A DNA stretch of 64,000 nucleotides from Obelidium mucronatum. Lineage: Eukaryota; Chytridiomycota; Chytridiomycetes; Chytridiales; Chytriomycetaceae. The stretch is taken from positions 62,001 through 126,000 of the forward strand of contig JAIVFH010000023.1 in NCBI GenBank assembly GCA_025765595.1, read 5' to 3'. Position 1 is the first letter of the stretch, and each line of letters opens with the position of its first letter. Of this stretch, positions 19,970 to 31,817 are shown one piece after another. The notes under the pieces are model-generated. The model did not search any database, had not been told where the DNA came from, and was given only the letters and a program-made list of their open reading frames with translations. The translations under genes were made by a program, and so were the position numbers.

Positions 19970-22134
19970 ATGGACGATGACTCATCTGTCGAGCAGCTTG
20001 TCGAGCGGCACGTGACGTCGCTCGGGCGCGACGCGGCGGCGCTCGCGCGGCTGCGCACGGCGGTGGGAGCGGCTGCGGCGGCGCAGCGCGCGTGGACGGC
20101 GCTGCTCGAGGTGTGGCTGACGCAGACGAACAGCGTGGCGCGGCTCGCGGCGCTGCGGCTCGTTGTGGCGCTGTTCGGCGCGGCGGCGGCGTTCCGCGCG
20201 CGCGTGGCCGCCGACGCCGTGCCGCTGCTGCAGCGCACCGCCGGCGTGCACGGCTTCGTGCTGCCGCCGCCGCTGCCGCACGCCGCCGCGCTGCGCCGCC
20301 TCGCGCTGGCCGCCGTCGACGCGTGGGCGGCGCGTGCCGGCCGCGTGCTGCCGCAGCTGGCGATTGCGCAATTCCACCTGCGCAAGGCGGGCCTGGTTGC
20401 CGCTGCGCCTGCGTCCGTGTCCGCCAACTCCGGGATCAACGACGCCATGCGCCAGGAACGCGTCAGGCGAGAACGCCATCAGGAATACGTGAAGGCCTTG
20501 GAGGAACGCGATCTGAAGCAAGATGAAATCAAGGACGCAATGAGCAAGACCACGCGTCTCTTTAACATTCTTGTGAATGCTTTCGATGATGATTCTTTTA
20601 ATGATCGTAGCAATCGCGGTGGAACCAGTAGTAGTAGCACTGTCCTGTCACACAAGGAAATTGTTCAAGCGTATGGTCTTGGTACTACCGCGTATTCTCT
20701 TGAAATTGAGATTCCTTCAAATCCTACTGCTGCTCTGTTGTCGTTGGTTTCTGAATCCGTTGATAACAAGGTTTTGTTTGATGAGTTGCGTGAGTCAAGG
20801 AAGCTGTTGGCTCGTTTTTTGGGGTTAATTCAAGGTTGGGTGAGAACTGTCTCTTTGGAGGAGATTGAGGTGAGAGAACTGGCCGAGTTCCAACGAAGGC
20901 AGTCGTTTTCTTTTTGTATTGTTTTATACCTTTTTGTGTTATACCTCCAAAGGCGGTGATTTCTGTTTTCCTTTATCATAACGCAGTGATTTATGTCTGT
21001 TTTTGGGACCATATAATTGGCATCATCTTTCACCCCCGTTATTCATACATCAAATCTTCAATAGGAACAAGCTGTCGTCAATAGCCAGCTCAAACGCTTG
21101 CTGGACCTCAAGAATCAAATAGAATCACTAAAGTCAAAAGCAGATGTTCTACTTTCACATGCCAGTACTTCTTCCAATGACAATGACGACAATGAAGACA
21201 ATGACGATTTCAATGACGAAGTTTTTGAAGAGATTCCGAATGACGAAGAGCCGGCTATTCCTGCTTCGTTCATGGCCGCCGTTATTTCAAACACAAACAA
21301 GCAATCGAATCTTGATGACGATACGTCGACTTTCATGAAGAGTAGTAGCAGCAGTGGTAGTACTAGTACAACAACACCTGCTGGTTCTTTCTCTGCGTCG
21401 TCTTCTACAAGTCGTTCAAAAACTCCTGCAAATCGCGTACATCTTCCACGAGAAAGTACAATCGAAGGTGAACATCCATATCATACCTTTTCGTTCCTTT
21501 TTTTTGATGCCTTTATTTATAAACCAGATCTCCTGAAAGCTGCACCAGTTGTTGACTTTGACACGGACCTGTACTACTGGGACAAGAAAGAAATCCCTTT
21601 CAATACAACAGGGATAGATTTTCATCATCGATTCTTGGGCGATGGGAGAGGCGAAAACATGATCCCAGAGCACATTATGGAGGATTTAAGGAAACGAACC
21701 GTCATTGTGGAACCAGAGCATGTTGAAATCCCGCCATGCCGTGCCAGGCTACGAAATGGAAAGTTGTGTCCAAGGAGAGATATGGTCAAATGTCCGTTTC
21801 ATGGAGTTGTTGTGCCAAGGTGGGTATTTCCTTAATTTTTTTTTTCTCTCTTTTTGTGATCCATCAAGATGTTTTTCAATTTTACTCCATTAGAGATGAT
21901 AATGGAGATCCACTAGATCCAAATCATTCTGAACTCAAAGATAAAGGGAAGGGCGTGGCGCTATGGGAAGAGTTGGAAGGTGAGGTAAACCAAGCTGTGG
22001 GAGAAGCGTCGATTCCAAAGAAGCGAGGTCCGCCAAAAACAGCTCTCCAAGAAGAACTTGAGCATCATAAAAAGAAGGATAATGTAAAAACGCGATTAGA
22101 AAAGTCAATGAAGAGATTCAAGAAAACTAAATAA
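19970..22134 (+). CDS. UVSSA: UV-stimulated scaffold protein A (UVSSA)
   Basis: UVSSA binds stalled RNA polymerase II and brings in USP7 and TFIIH in transcription-coupled repair. Four exons join in frame: 19970-20869, 21065-21467, 21528-21819, 21894-22134. The N-terminal part is a helical VHS-like region. The C-terminal hallmark (DUF2043) is unmistakable: CRARLRNGKLCPRRD, then KCPFHG and, across the last intron, PRDDNGDP. An acidic Ser-rich linker precedes it, and DFDTDLYYW lies in the region that contacts TFIIH in the human protein. The first exon is extremely GC-rich (about 19990-20450) while later exons are AT-rich. The first 21 codons are duplicated at 3227. It starts 28 bases after the LRR gene's stop, so the LRR 3' end and the UVSSA promoter overlap. 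Confidence 0.9.
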
Positions 22135-22190
22135 ATAAAATCATTGTTTTTTTAGCCAGTCAAAAAAAAAAATTGAAAACAAAAATTTGA

Positions 22191-25100
22191 ATGGAACGAA
22201 GGAGAAAGCAGACGCGTGCAGGATCGGCCACGGATTCGCCTCCTGGTCAAAAAGTTGCGCCTTTCGAGTTGTCGCGTCTAGATCAAAATGCCATCAATGT
22301 CACAGTTAGATCAGGCGCGTCGTTAGGCTCAGTGTCATACGCGTCCCTATCTGAATATCTCTCGCACAAGTATGCACTCGTTAATTTTTTTATCGCTGTT
22401 TGGCGTAGCAATAAACCCATTGTGCAGTGAGGAAGGTCTCAAGATTACCGCCACTTGGATCGTCTTGACTTGCCTCAACGTCATCCTAAGTAAACTTGCA
22501 AACAAAAACAAAGCCCGGAAAGTTTAAAACATTTAATCCACACCTAGCGTTTCCCATCGAATGGCTATATTTCGGCTCGTACTTCACCTTCAAATCAAGT
22601 TATCGAATGTACAAAAAGTCTCCACTGCACCTGCTTGTCGTCATGATTGGATCATTCTCTCTCGATTATATTCTTCTCAACACGCTTTCTTACACACCCA
22701 TATCCATCTTTGCCAGCGGTCTAATTCAGTTGATTCTAATATCGTCAGCAATGTACGAGTTTGGGTTTTTTAAACCAAGCATCGAATCCACCATAAGTTC
22801 GATGGTGACTTTTTTCTTTATTGCACTTCGCTTTGCAATCTGGGATATGAATCCGCTGTCTGAAATTCCATCACTTCATTCACGGCAACATTCATTGAAA
22901 GAAATGTGGGCCAGTAGTTCTGCTGCTCAACTCTATGGAAATCGAAACAGCGATTCAAGCGGAAAACTCATTCCCATATTTCATCCGTCTTCCTCCTCCT
23001 CCTCCTCCTCGTCGTCCTCGTCATCTTCTTCTTCTTCACCTTCTCCTTCTACCACCAATTTGGTTGTACCTGCACTGACAACAGGCCCAACACAGTGGTG
23101 GATCCTAACGCAATCAGCGCTCGCAACCCATTGTCTTAGTTTCGGGATCATGTACTGTGTATGGAGGGGCGCGGGTGTCATGAAATCAAATTTTGATATC
23201 GTCCGCCAGTTTTTTGGATGCATTGAACCAAGGGTGCCGCTTATAACAGTAGAGGAAGTGTGTGCAAAGTCAATCAAGATTTCTTGGTCATCAGGGAAAC
23301 GCAAAAAGAGACGGATTGAGGACGTTGTTGCTGGGTTGGTTGGTGGGGTGGGTGTTGCGGCTCTTGCTAGTGGTGGAGGGTTTGACAAATTGTCTGCCGC
23401 TGGTAGTGGTAGTGTTGGTGGTGGTGGTGGTGGAGGAGGATCGAGTGGATCTTTGGGAACTAAAAGAAGTGGGAAGAAGGGTGGGTTGTTGTCAAACTCT
23501 ACAAGCAATAACAGCAGTAGCAATAATTCTACTGGTTCTGGGGACTCAAATGATAATGAGGATGAAGAGGATTCTATTTTTGGGGACTTGGAAGAGGAAA
23601 TGAAGTATGCACCAACGAGACTGTTTCAAATCGAGCTAAACGGTTCCATAATTGGAGAAACGACTCGAACCGAAACATTCATTGATATTAAAGGACTTCA
23701 GTGCGGCGTTGAATATGCAATCCGTGTATGGGCAGTTGCTGCCAAAAACATGAAAACTGCGTCAAAGTACACTCATATCAAAACCCTCGAGAAAAAAGAT
23801 GAGACAGAAGGTTTTAAGTTTTCTTTTTTTTTCTATTTTCTTTTTTTTTTTTGCGTAGAAATTAACTCAAGCATTGTTTTCCTTCAAAGGTGTCAAACTG
23901 AAAAAGAAGAATATTGCAATACAAACGACTGACGACCCGCCTCAGCTGCCGCTACCTCAAACAGAAGTACAAATATCACCAGCTAGATTACCCAATACAG
24001 TGGAAGGAGCCGCCGAAGGAGAAACAGTTGCGCCTCAAACCCCCAACCAAATTTCACTTGAAGCAGAAAAATCCGCCAGCGAGTTGAAAGAGCGTAAGCT
24101 CCTTGAAGAAAAACGCACTTCAGATGAAATCGCGCGACTACGTGTAGCCATTGAATCTATTCAAAAAACTCAAAAAGAGTTTGAGGCGACTGTGGCGCAC
24201 AACACCCACGAAGAACACGCATCTCGAATGCAGGACATGGAATCACAGCTTTCAAAATTAAAGGCTGAGCGAAAAGCAACAGAGCCTACACGGCTGGCTT
24301 TGAAAAACGAGTTGAAGAGGTTGGAGGAATTGAAGCGAAGTTGCGAGAGCAAGAGAGTTAAAGTCGAGCACTCCCTCAACGCTGCCAAAGCCGAATTGGA
24401 GCATTCAAAACAGGATATTGTGAGCAGCGATAAAGATATAGATCAGCTCAACGCGGATATCAAAAGGGTTGAGGCAAAAACAAAATCTGAGGAGGAGCTG
24501 TTTGAGAAAAAACGAAAGGAAATGGATGAGCAGGTTACGAAATTAAAAAGCGAGCTAAAGGCAACAAATGCCCTTCGCGCTGTCGCGAACAAAACCAGTG
24601 AAGATATACGAAACCAAATTCGAATCAAGCAGGCAGTGATTGAAGGAATCGAAAACGAAACTGTGCTTATTGATCAACAGCAAAATTCATCAGATGATCA
24701 AGAAGAACGAGAACGGTCCATTGCTGAAGAAATCAAAGTGTGGAATGAGATTCATGAAAAGCTACTCTCAGAGCATCAGAGATTCAAAATGGAGCTCAAG
24801 GAAGAAAAAAGGGTTAAAGAAGTGCTGCTTTTAGAGCTCTCACGCTCAAGATCCAAAGTGGGAATGCCTGATGCGCCTCCCGGAATCAATGGGAAAATTC
24901 GCCTGCTTCAAAGCCCCGTCTCGAGCTCACTGCAAAAACAGCATGTATTCCAAGAGGCAATGATGCCTCGTCTAACACACGCGCCTACATCTACATCGAT
25001 TTCTCAGCGATCTTTGCTTGACCCAACAGTACTAGAATTCGAACCAGTCCACCAAAGACTTCCATCGTCTTTCGACTTGATGACAAATCAAGCTAGACGT

Positions 25101-25388
25101 AGTATTTCTCACAATCGAAATATGGCATCCCCTGCCATGGTACCAGGTCCCAGTGAGCCGCCTGGTGAGAAGCGAAACATTGTTGAATTTCTAAATCAAA
25201 CTGAAGCTAATTTTAACTCCAAAGGCCTTGAGTTTCCGACTTATTCACACTCATCAGCACAGAAGCAGTCTCTACCACAACACACTGTGTCAAATGTGTC
25301 GAATGTAAGAATCAAAGATGACGATATAGAACGAGCAGTTGCAAATTCTTTGATGGGAGAGATCAATGCATTCACAAGCCTACAATAA
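22191..25388 (+). CDS. Multi-pass membrane protein with FN3 domain and long coiled coil
   Basis: Exons about 22191-22370, 22428-22489, 22548-23810 and 23891-25388 join in frame; the intron 22490-22547 links 'LNVIL' to 'FPIEWLYFGSYFTF'. At least four hydrophobic segments lie in the first third (ITATWIVLTCLNVIL, LHLLVVMIGSFSLDYILL, ISIFASGLIQLILIS, MVTFFFIALRFAIW), then a poly-Ser stretch, another hydrophobic segment (LATHCLSFGIMYCVW), a fibronectin-III domain split by a low-complexity Gly/Asn/Asp insert (VEEVCAKSIKISW ... LQCGVEYAIRVWAV), and about 300 residues of Glu/Lys-rich coiled coil. I do not recognise the family by name. It may tether something to an organelle membrane; that is speculation. 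Confidence 0.65.
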
Positions 25389-25476
25389 TAAACTCTTTGA
25401 ATTACTGGAAATTGTTGTTTATTACCCCAAGATTGACAAACACAAATCAAGCCGAAGTTACTCAGTTATGTAAACG

Positions 25477-28107
25477 CTACTTGAAAAATGGGTTGTTGCT
25501 GTTGTTTTTCTGGACAGAGGGAAATCCATTAACAGGAGCCATTCCATTTTGACTGCCATTCAAACTCATCCCACCCATCCCATTGTTGAGCGCATTGAAG
25601 TCATTGGCACCATTTCCGCCATATGAACCCATCAACCCGTTTCCACTCATCTGGCTTGGACTTTGCACTCCACCGAGTCCACTCCCCATGGCAGAAAGTG
25701 GTATGTTTGGTTTGGCAAACGGATTCACCCCTGCAAAATGATCCACAACTTGACTAGTTGGACCAGCGAAGCCAGGTTTACTGCTGTTGTTGCTGCCAGT
25801 TCCTCCAAACATCGCAATCCCACTCGTGTTGCTGTTAAACTGCATTGATGGCTGTTGTCCCATCATGCCTGAGCTATTGAGACCATTGCTAAATTGTTGC
25901 TGTTGCCCCATTAAGGGGCTAGCTTGATTCATTATGCCTCCCATTCCAAGTTGCTGTTGTTGCATCATTGGACTAGCAGACGGAAAACCTTGGTTGGTCC
26001 CAAAACCTTGACTCTGCGGCTGGTTGAACATTTGCTGTTGCTGCGGTTGTTGAATCGAAGATTTAAATTGCTGAGGTAGAGGTGGTTGCGCTTGGGATTG
26101 GAATGGATTGTTTGACGCAGGAACAGCTGGAGCAGATCCGAAAGGATTGTTGGACAGGCTTGAAGATGGCTGCACAGCGCCAAATCCATGATTCGGCGCG
26201 CTGCCAAAAGGGTTGCTGTTAAGTCCAACCGGAGTTGTAGCATTATTGGTTGCTGTACTCCCGAAAACGTTTTCAACCGTGAACGATGGATCCTGATGCG
26301 CAGTGGCTGCCTGGCTGAATTGAGTTGAAGCAGGTCCAAATGAGAGCTGCTGACCAAACGCCAGACCAGAAGATGATGGAGCGAATTGACTCGAATCCGT
26401 GCTGGGGAAACCATTTAACCCAGGGTTTGCAAACCCTTGCTGTGCAAAAGGGTTTCCAGCTGCAGAGACCCCAGCAGCCGAAGAGCCTGCAGAATTGAAT
26501 GCAAAAGAATTTGAAGCTCCAGGAAACGTCGTCACTGCTCCTCCACTAGACCCGGACAAGGCCATTCCCGAAGGAGCCCAAGTATTGACAGTGGGCATAT
26601 TAAAACTAAATGCGTCAATAGCAGCGGTGTCAGTTGAAGCGAAGAAGTCAATCAACACTTCTGGGGATTTTGTGGGAGATGGCGCTCGTGTAGGCGAGCG
26701 ACCTTCATTTGACACTTGTGGCTTTACGGCTGGTGGAGCAACTGCATATGTGTCAGTTCAGCATCATAAATTTAAGAGCACAAATTTACCCTTTTTAGCT
26801 GGCGCATTATTATTTGTTGTATTTGACGCTTGCTTTTTGGCTTGGAATGCTTGCTGTTGTAAATCAAAGTCGGGTGCATTCAAGTAATCTAAAAAAAACA
26901 CGAGTCACTTCAAGTTAACGACTTTCTCGCTAAAAAAGAACAGCACCTTCGAGAGCACCAGCGAGAGACAAGGGGGCGTGTTTGAACCTTGGAACTTCCA
27001 CACCCAAAGAGTCTCTCAACTTTCGCGCAATCTCAAAAAATTCTACCGTTTTTGTGGTTTGAGTCGCAAAAGTTTTGTAAATAACGAGACCCTTTTGGGC
27101 TTCCTCCCTTGGTAAATCAAAGTAGCCACTCAGCAACCGAATCACCCCTTCATTCATGATATGAAACAAAGACATCATGTCCCCAACAAGTAGCCGAAAA
27201 GCTTGCAGAGTAACAACATTGTCTATTTCATCAGCGTAAAACTGTTGTTGGGGTTAATATTCATCATTCCGCAGCGAAGTACCCCACCGAACAATCGAGC
27301 AATGATTTAATTTGCCGTTGAAGAATTGCAAGCTGTTTTAGGAAGTGGTTGTCCACACTAGCCGTTCGGAACCGGGAAATAATCTCTGACTTTTGGGCAA
27401 CAAAATCCACCTTCATATCACCAAAACCTGCCACCTTTTCTCTCAAATACAGAGAATAATGACGAATATTTTTCGACTGAGCAACACCTTGGAACAATAA
27501 AAGGAGTTAATGGGTTGCAGTCAAAAAAAAAAACACAACATTGCAACACATACTCAACGAATTCATGCTCTTGTCTCTGAAATCATGCGTGTCAATAATT
27601 TCCGGATATTCCAATACTTCTCGAATTACAGCATCCGTGTTTCCCTCCCGCATCAGGATATGGATCAAAATAAGAGATTTGAAGACAACCTGAAATCATA
27701 AAACCAAGCCGTTTTGTGTTGATTGAAAGTAATTCTAACAAGATCAACGATACATACGATCCAGTTCGGTTCTCGCATACTTCGTCCAAGGGCCCGAAAA
27801 AGCATATGGATTTCTCGGTGGTATGTGAGTTCACACAGAGCTACGGTGGCCAATTAAATATTCCCGTCGGCTGGGGATTGAAAACAAGAAAACTCAACTA
27901 TTCATATGCTTTTGCTTGAGTGGTTTGATCAGGGGTGTGGTGCTTTTCTTGATTGCATAGTCCTAATTAAAGACAGTCAATTTACACCCACCCGAATCCA
28001 ATAAACTTCTGCTTCGCGGATCAAAGCAAGTTTGAAAGTGAAAAAAGGCTCCGCGACTTCGACACAGCTAGCCAGTGATGATGCAGTAACGAAATGGAAC
28101 CCACCAT
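25477..28107 (-). CDS. AP180/CALM-type clathrin assembly protein (ANTH domain)
   Basis: Binds PIP2 and clathrin/EH proteins during endocytosis. Exons read from the right: ATG at 28107-28105 followed at once by a GTGGGT donor, then from 27962 DYAIKKSTTPLIKPLKQKHMN, then TLCELTYHREIHMLFRALG, VVFKSLILIHILMREG, the helical YSLYLREKVAGFGDMK, EIDNVVTLQAFRLLVGDMM, and so on. The Lys-rich KKST..KPLKQKH is the PIP2-binding motif of ANTH domains. After DYLNAPDFDLQQQ comes a Gln/Asn/Gly-rich tail with at least six NPF motifs (EH-domain ligands), the last almost at the C-terminus (NNPFFK), matching yeast Yap1801/1802 architecture. The single-codon first exon is inferred because no other ATG fits. Confidence 0.85.
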
Positions 28108-28163
28108 CTTTTTTGGTGTTAATGTTCTATTTTTAGACTTCTTTTATTGACAGAAACAGAAGT

Positions 28164-30899
28164 TCAAAATGAGTGTTCCCACTTCCTCTGCTTGAACACA
28201 TGAATTACCTGAACCCCATATTCAAACCGCTTCATCTGCTTGCACATTTCATCTGAGACATAGTTTTCCTCCAAGTCAAAAGTCACCCTTCGGCCAATCA
28301 TGAGTTTGTGTTTCACACAATCCACCAAAACTTGAACACCTTCATCCGTGATCAAATTTTGCCTCAAAATCACGTCTTGGAGATTGCAAGCAGGAACTGT
28401 TTTGGCCAGCACTGTACACACGCTGTTTGTCAATCGCTGCATCGAAAGATCCAAATGTTTCAAGGTCCTGTTCCCCAATAATCCCTGCAACAAAGTTTCA
28501 CTCTCGGCGTCTTCCAGGAATCCGCTACTCTGCATATCACTACCACCGCAACCCCCGCTCAAATCTAAATAGACCAACGAAGTCAAGTTGGGATTTGATA
28601 CAAGTCTGTGTATGAGTACTCCTACATCCATTGGCAACGCGTTCCCACCCAAGGCCAACCTCTCCAACGCTATAGGACTCTTTGAAGTGCGTTTACAATT
28701 TGCCAAAAGTGCCAACCCTTCACAAAATACACGTGGCAGCACCGAAATATCTTGCGCATAAACCGTTTTGAGTCGACTCATACCATCGGCCTTAGCAATC
28801 GCTTTACAAAGATCAGTGAACCCAATCCCCAAATCAATCTGTGAAACATGCAAAACTTGGAGAGTACTGTTTTTGGAAATGGATTCACAGATTGCAATGT
28901 TTCCCGATGGTCCGAAAAAGTTTCCACTGAGGTTGAGGGATTCGAGCGTCTTTGTAGTTGTAATCAACTTTGCTGTTGACCTGGCGGCTTCGGAGATGTA
29001 TTCGTCGTGTCTTTTCGTGTTGTGTGATAGGGAAATGTGTTTAATGGCGGTTGATGATGTTGTTGGTGTGCATGCTTGAACAATATACATAACTCCCTTT
29101 GCGGAAAGTTGGGTTGATGATAGGTTGAGGGTTGTGATAGTCGATAATCCGGATTCTAAATGAGATGCAATGATTTTTGCCCCTTCAGATCTCAGAGGGT
29201 GGTTTTCAAGACATAAATTGGTGATGGAAACCATTGATGGAAGCATTTTTAGGTACCGAACCACTAATTGTATAGGTATTCCGGATTTATTGCTTGTCCT
29301 CTTGAAAGCCATCCTGACCTCTTGCGCATGTTCTTCAACCACCAGATCTGGTTTTGGGTTTGGCGACATGTGAATTGCTGGAAGCTGTTTATGCCTATAA
29401 ATACTCGGACTGTTCATCGAAGGCTGTGTCTGCGAGTAGCTTGTACACGCTTTTCCGGGATTCAACAGACTCGTAACGGAGTTGTCGTCAATAGGCGTGA
29501 CCACATGGAAATTAATTTCCACAGCCAGATTTCTTCGCTTAAAGAATGAATCAAAGACGGTACATTCGGATTGAGACAGTGGTCCCTTAATGCTGACTTC
29601 TATTGAACGTAGATTCACAAGCAATGCAAGCACAGATGTCCAATTGGTAGGATCGTGTGCTTTACAAATTCCAAATTCAACTTGCAAATTATGAAGAATC
29701 ATTCCATCAATTTTCCCTATCGCTATTAGTCCATCATATTGCTGCTGACTCAATGTATTTGATAACTGTTCTTCAAATAGTTTGGTGATGCAAATATTCC
29801 GTGCTCTCGTTCGATATTGTTGGCCATCATGTTCCGACTCGGCCGATAACAACATGGCTCTAGTCTGAAATACTGATGATTCTGATTTTTGTTGTAGTCG
29901 GCAAAACTGCTGTTCCCAAAGTCGCGAAACTTCTCCAGGTGAAACGGAAATTGGAATGTCGGGCTCAATTTGCCTGAGATCATAAATGCTCAGTCTTTTA
30001 AGAATATCCATAACAAGAGGCGGAGCGAGACTATCCAATGATAAAACACCTGAAATGGATGCCCTACAATTGTTAGGAGTCTTCGGATGAGAGAAGATTA
30101 ACTCACATGTTATGTATTTTGCCGCCAAATCAGAGCAAATATTAACCAATTCTTGAAGGTTAAGATACATTGCAGCATCCATCACCAACAAAACGTCGCA
30201 TAAATTTGGAATGAAGGGGGCGCCGGCAATCGGCTTTTTCAAAAATGAATCTTCCCAAGACTTGAACATGAAGCACAAGAGTTGTAAAATAATGTCCTCA
30301 TCAAATGGAAGCGCTATATAATTTCTGCTGTGTTCAAGAAACTTGCTTGAACACTTTCGAATATGACAAAGGGTTTCCGACACAGCCGCAACATCAGTAG
30401 GAACAAAAAAGACTCGAGAAGATGCACTTGAATTTCCAGATTTAATATTGATTGTATCTTCGCAAGAAGACCACTTTTGATGGATGGCAATCCTTCGATC
30501 CAGTTCATCTTCCCAGTCCATTTCGCGACTCAAAAGGGGATCAACGAGCTCACCCTGATCTTCGTAGGACGTGATATTTCCTGCCACTGAGCTAAGCTGT
30601 GTGGGAAATGCTGAAGATCGGGTGGTGCAGTTAAGCTCGTGATCAAGCCGTGAAAGGAAAGAGACAGGTTCACAATTGCTAACTTTAGCCATAGGAATAT
30701 CCGGTATTCTTTTTAACAGCAGAAGTGGCCTTCTGGTAGTTTCCAACAGAGGCTCTGCAGCTGCCGGAGCAGCCAACGCGACGATTGGGTGATCATGTGG
30801 GGACGCAGCCAATGCGTGCGGCAAAGTTATTGAGTTTCCGTATTTCCAGCGTGTTTGGATCTTTGTTGAATTTTTAGCAGGCGTGTTGCGGCTGTGCAT
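28164..30899 (-). CDS. LRR protein with Elongin-C/SKP1-like POZ domain
   Basis: A single exon of 911 codons. Residues about 165-260 resemble Elongin C: FFVPTDVAAVSETLCHI, then YIALPFDEDIILQLLCFMF, then DVLLVMDAAMYLNL, which match the 'seVa.msgtl', 'i.lp.v....L..v..y' and 'ell.aAnyL' pattern. The C-terminal half (about 560-900) holds ribonuclease-inhibitor-type LRRs (LTTLNLSSTQLSAKG, LESLNLSGNFFGPSG, LKHLDLSMQRLTNS, VILRQNLITDEGVQ). LRR proteins such as ZYG11/LRR1 usually recruit a separate Elongin C to cullin-2 ligases; here both modules seem to be in one chain. A substrate-receptor role is inferred. It shares a short divergent promoter (30900-31008) with the uS7m gene. Confidence 0.6.
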   Translation of the reverse strand: MHSRNTPAKNSTKIQTRWKYGNSITLPHALAASPHDHPIVALAAPAAAEPLLETTRRPLLLLKRIPDIPMAKVSNCEPVSFLSRLDHELNCTTRSSAFPTQLSSVAGNITSYEDQGELVDPLLSREMDWEDELDRRIAIHQKWSSCEDTINIKSGNSSASSRVFFVPTDVAAVSETLCHIRKCSSKFLEHSRNYIALPFDEDIILQLLCFMFKSWEDSFLKKPIAGAPFIPNLCDVLLVMDAAMYLNLQELVNICSDLAAKYITCELIFSHPKTPNNCRASISGVLSLDSLAPPLVMDILKRLSIYDLRQIEPDIPISVSPGEVSRLWEQQFCRLQQKSESSVFQTRAMLLSAESEHDGQQYRTRARNICITKLFEEQLSNTLSQQQYDGLIAIGKIDGMILHNLQVEFGICKAHDPTNWTSVLALLVNLRSIEVSIKGPLSQSECTVFDSFFKRRNLAVEINFHVVTPIDDNSVTSLLNPGKACTSYSQTQPSMNSPSIYRHKQLPAIHMSPNPKPDLVVEEHAQEVRMAFKRTSNKSGIPIQLVVRYLKMLPSMVSITNLCLENHPLRSEGAKIIASHLESGLSTITTLNLSSTQLSAKGVMYIVQACTPTTSSTAIKHISLSHNTKRHDEYISEAARSTAKLITTTKTLESLNLSGNFFGPSGNIAICESISKNSTLQVLHVSQIDLGIGFTDLCKAIAKADGMSRLKTVYAQDISVLPRVFCEGLALLANCKRTSKSPIALERLALGGNALPMDVGVLIHRLVSNPNLTSLVYLDLSGGCGGSDMQSSGFLEDAESETLLQGLLGNRTLKHLDLSMQRLTNSVCTVLAKTVPACNLQDVILRQNLITDEGVQVLVDCVKHKLMIGRRVTFDLEENYVSDEMCKQMKRFEYGVQVIHVFKQRKWEHSF

Positions 30900-31008
30900 C
30901 GCCCGTGTGCTTTCGTGTGTTTGTGTTTGTCTGGTGTGTTGGAAGAAACTCCTTCTCCTTTTTCTTTTTGGCTCAAAAATTTAAAAAAACAAATAAACGC
31001 CAACGCCC
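30900..31008. promoter_or_regulatory. Divergent promoter between the LRR gene and mitochondrial uS7
   Basis: Only 109 bases separate the two start codons, which point away from each other. No TATA box is obvious; the strand is T-rich upstream of uS7m. Confidence 0.45.
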
Positions 31009-31713
31009 ATGTTCCTCAGCCGTCTGCGACTATTCGCCCGTCCAATGACAACTGCAGCTCAACCCATTGGCGTTGCCGAGCATACTTTGGGGGCTGCTAT
31101 CCCAGCGGTGCAGCTGCGTGTGCCATCGATCGAAAGTCCTCTCATCTCAGCCTTCGTCAACAACATCATGAAGGATGTACGCATGCCCGTTTTTTTTTCT
31201 CATGTGTCGTAAAAGTTTGTTCTGACGAAAGCTATCCCAGGGCAAGAAAGCGACGGCTAGGAGAATTGTAAACGATGCCTTGAAGCACATTCAGGTGGAA
31301 ACCAGCAGCGATCCTCATCAAATTATGGCAAATGCTGTAGAGAAAGTGGAACCACTGTTTAAAGTTGTCGGAGTGAAGAAGGGCGCAAAAAGTATGCTGA
31401 CTCCAAAGCCATTGACGGAGCGCCAAAGACGTGAGCAAATCTCAATTTGTCGATTCATACAAAGAGTTGTTTAGTATCTTATAATGTATGTGCACTTGAT
31501 TTGTTTATAGGACGAACGGCCATCATTTGGATTATCGGAGCTGCCGAATCGCGTAACCAGAAAGATCCTGCCGGAATCCGAATTGGAAAGGAATTACTTG
31601 CGATTTTGAGCGACGAAAGCTCAACCATTCAAAAACGTAACCAAGTGCATAAAACTGCATTGCAAAATCGGTCCAATGTCGTTTTGGTGGACAGACGAAT
31701 CCGCAAAATGTAA
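31009..31713 (+). CDS. Mitochondrial small-subunit ribosomal protein uS7m
   Basis: Exons 31009-31176, 31241-31430 and 31511-31713 join in frame. The core begins with the family signature: 'NNIMKD' across intron 1 to GKKATARRIVNDAL, then DPHQIMANAVEKVEPLFKVV, and the final RRTAIIWIIGAAESR ... VHKTALQNRS. The N-terminus (MFLSRLRLFARPMTT) is basic and lacks acids, typical of a mitochondrial presequence, which separates it from cytosolic S5/uS7. uS7 binds the 3' major domain of small-subunit rRNA near the E site. Confidence 0.9.
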
Positions 31714-31817
31714 TCACAATTGACGAGTGAATTGATGAGAGGGTGAACTTTTGATGATATAAAGCCGTCTTATTTTATATAATTTCGGATGTTTTCAGTT
31801 TTCAAGAAGTGTTGGAT

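Noticed and set aside
19982..20526. Arg/Ala-rich frames overlapping UVSSA exon 1
   Set aside because: Shadow frames of GC-rich coding sequence with no domain; the UVSSA frame matches the duplicate's start codons.
27966..28083. A 38-codon open minus-strand stretch upstream of the AP180 gene
   Set aside because: It lies within the inferred first intron, has no ATG of its own and no recognised domain; likely chance.
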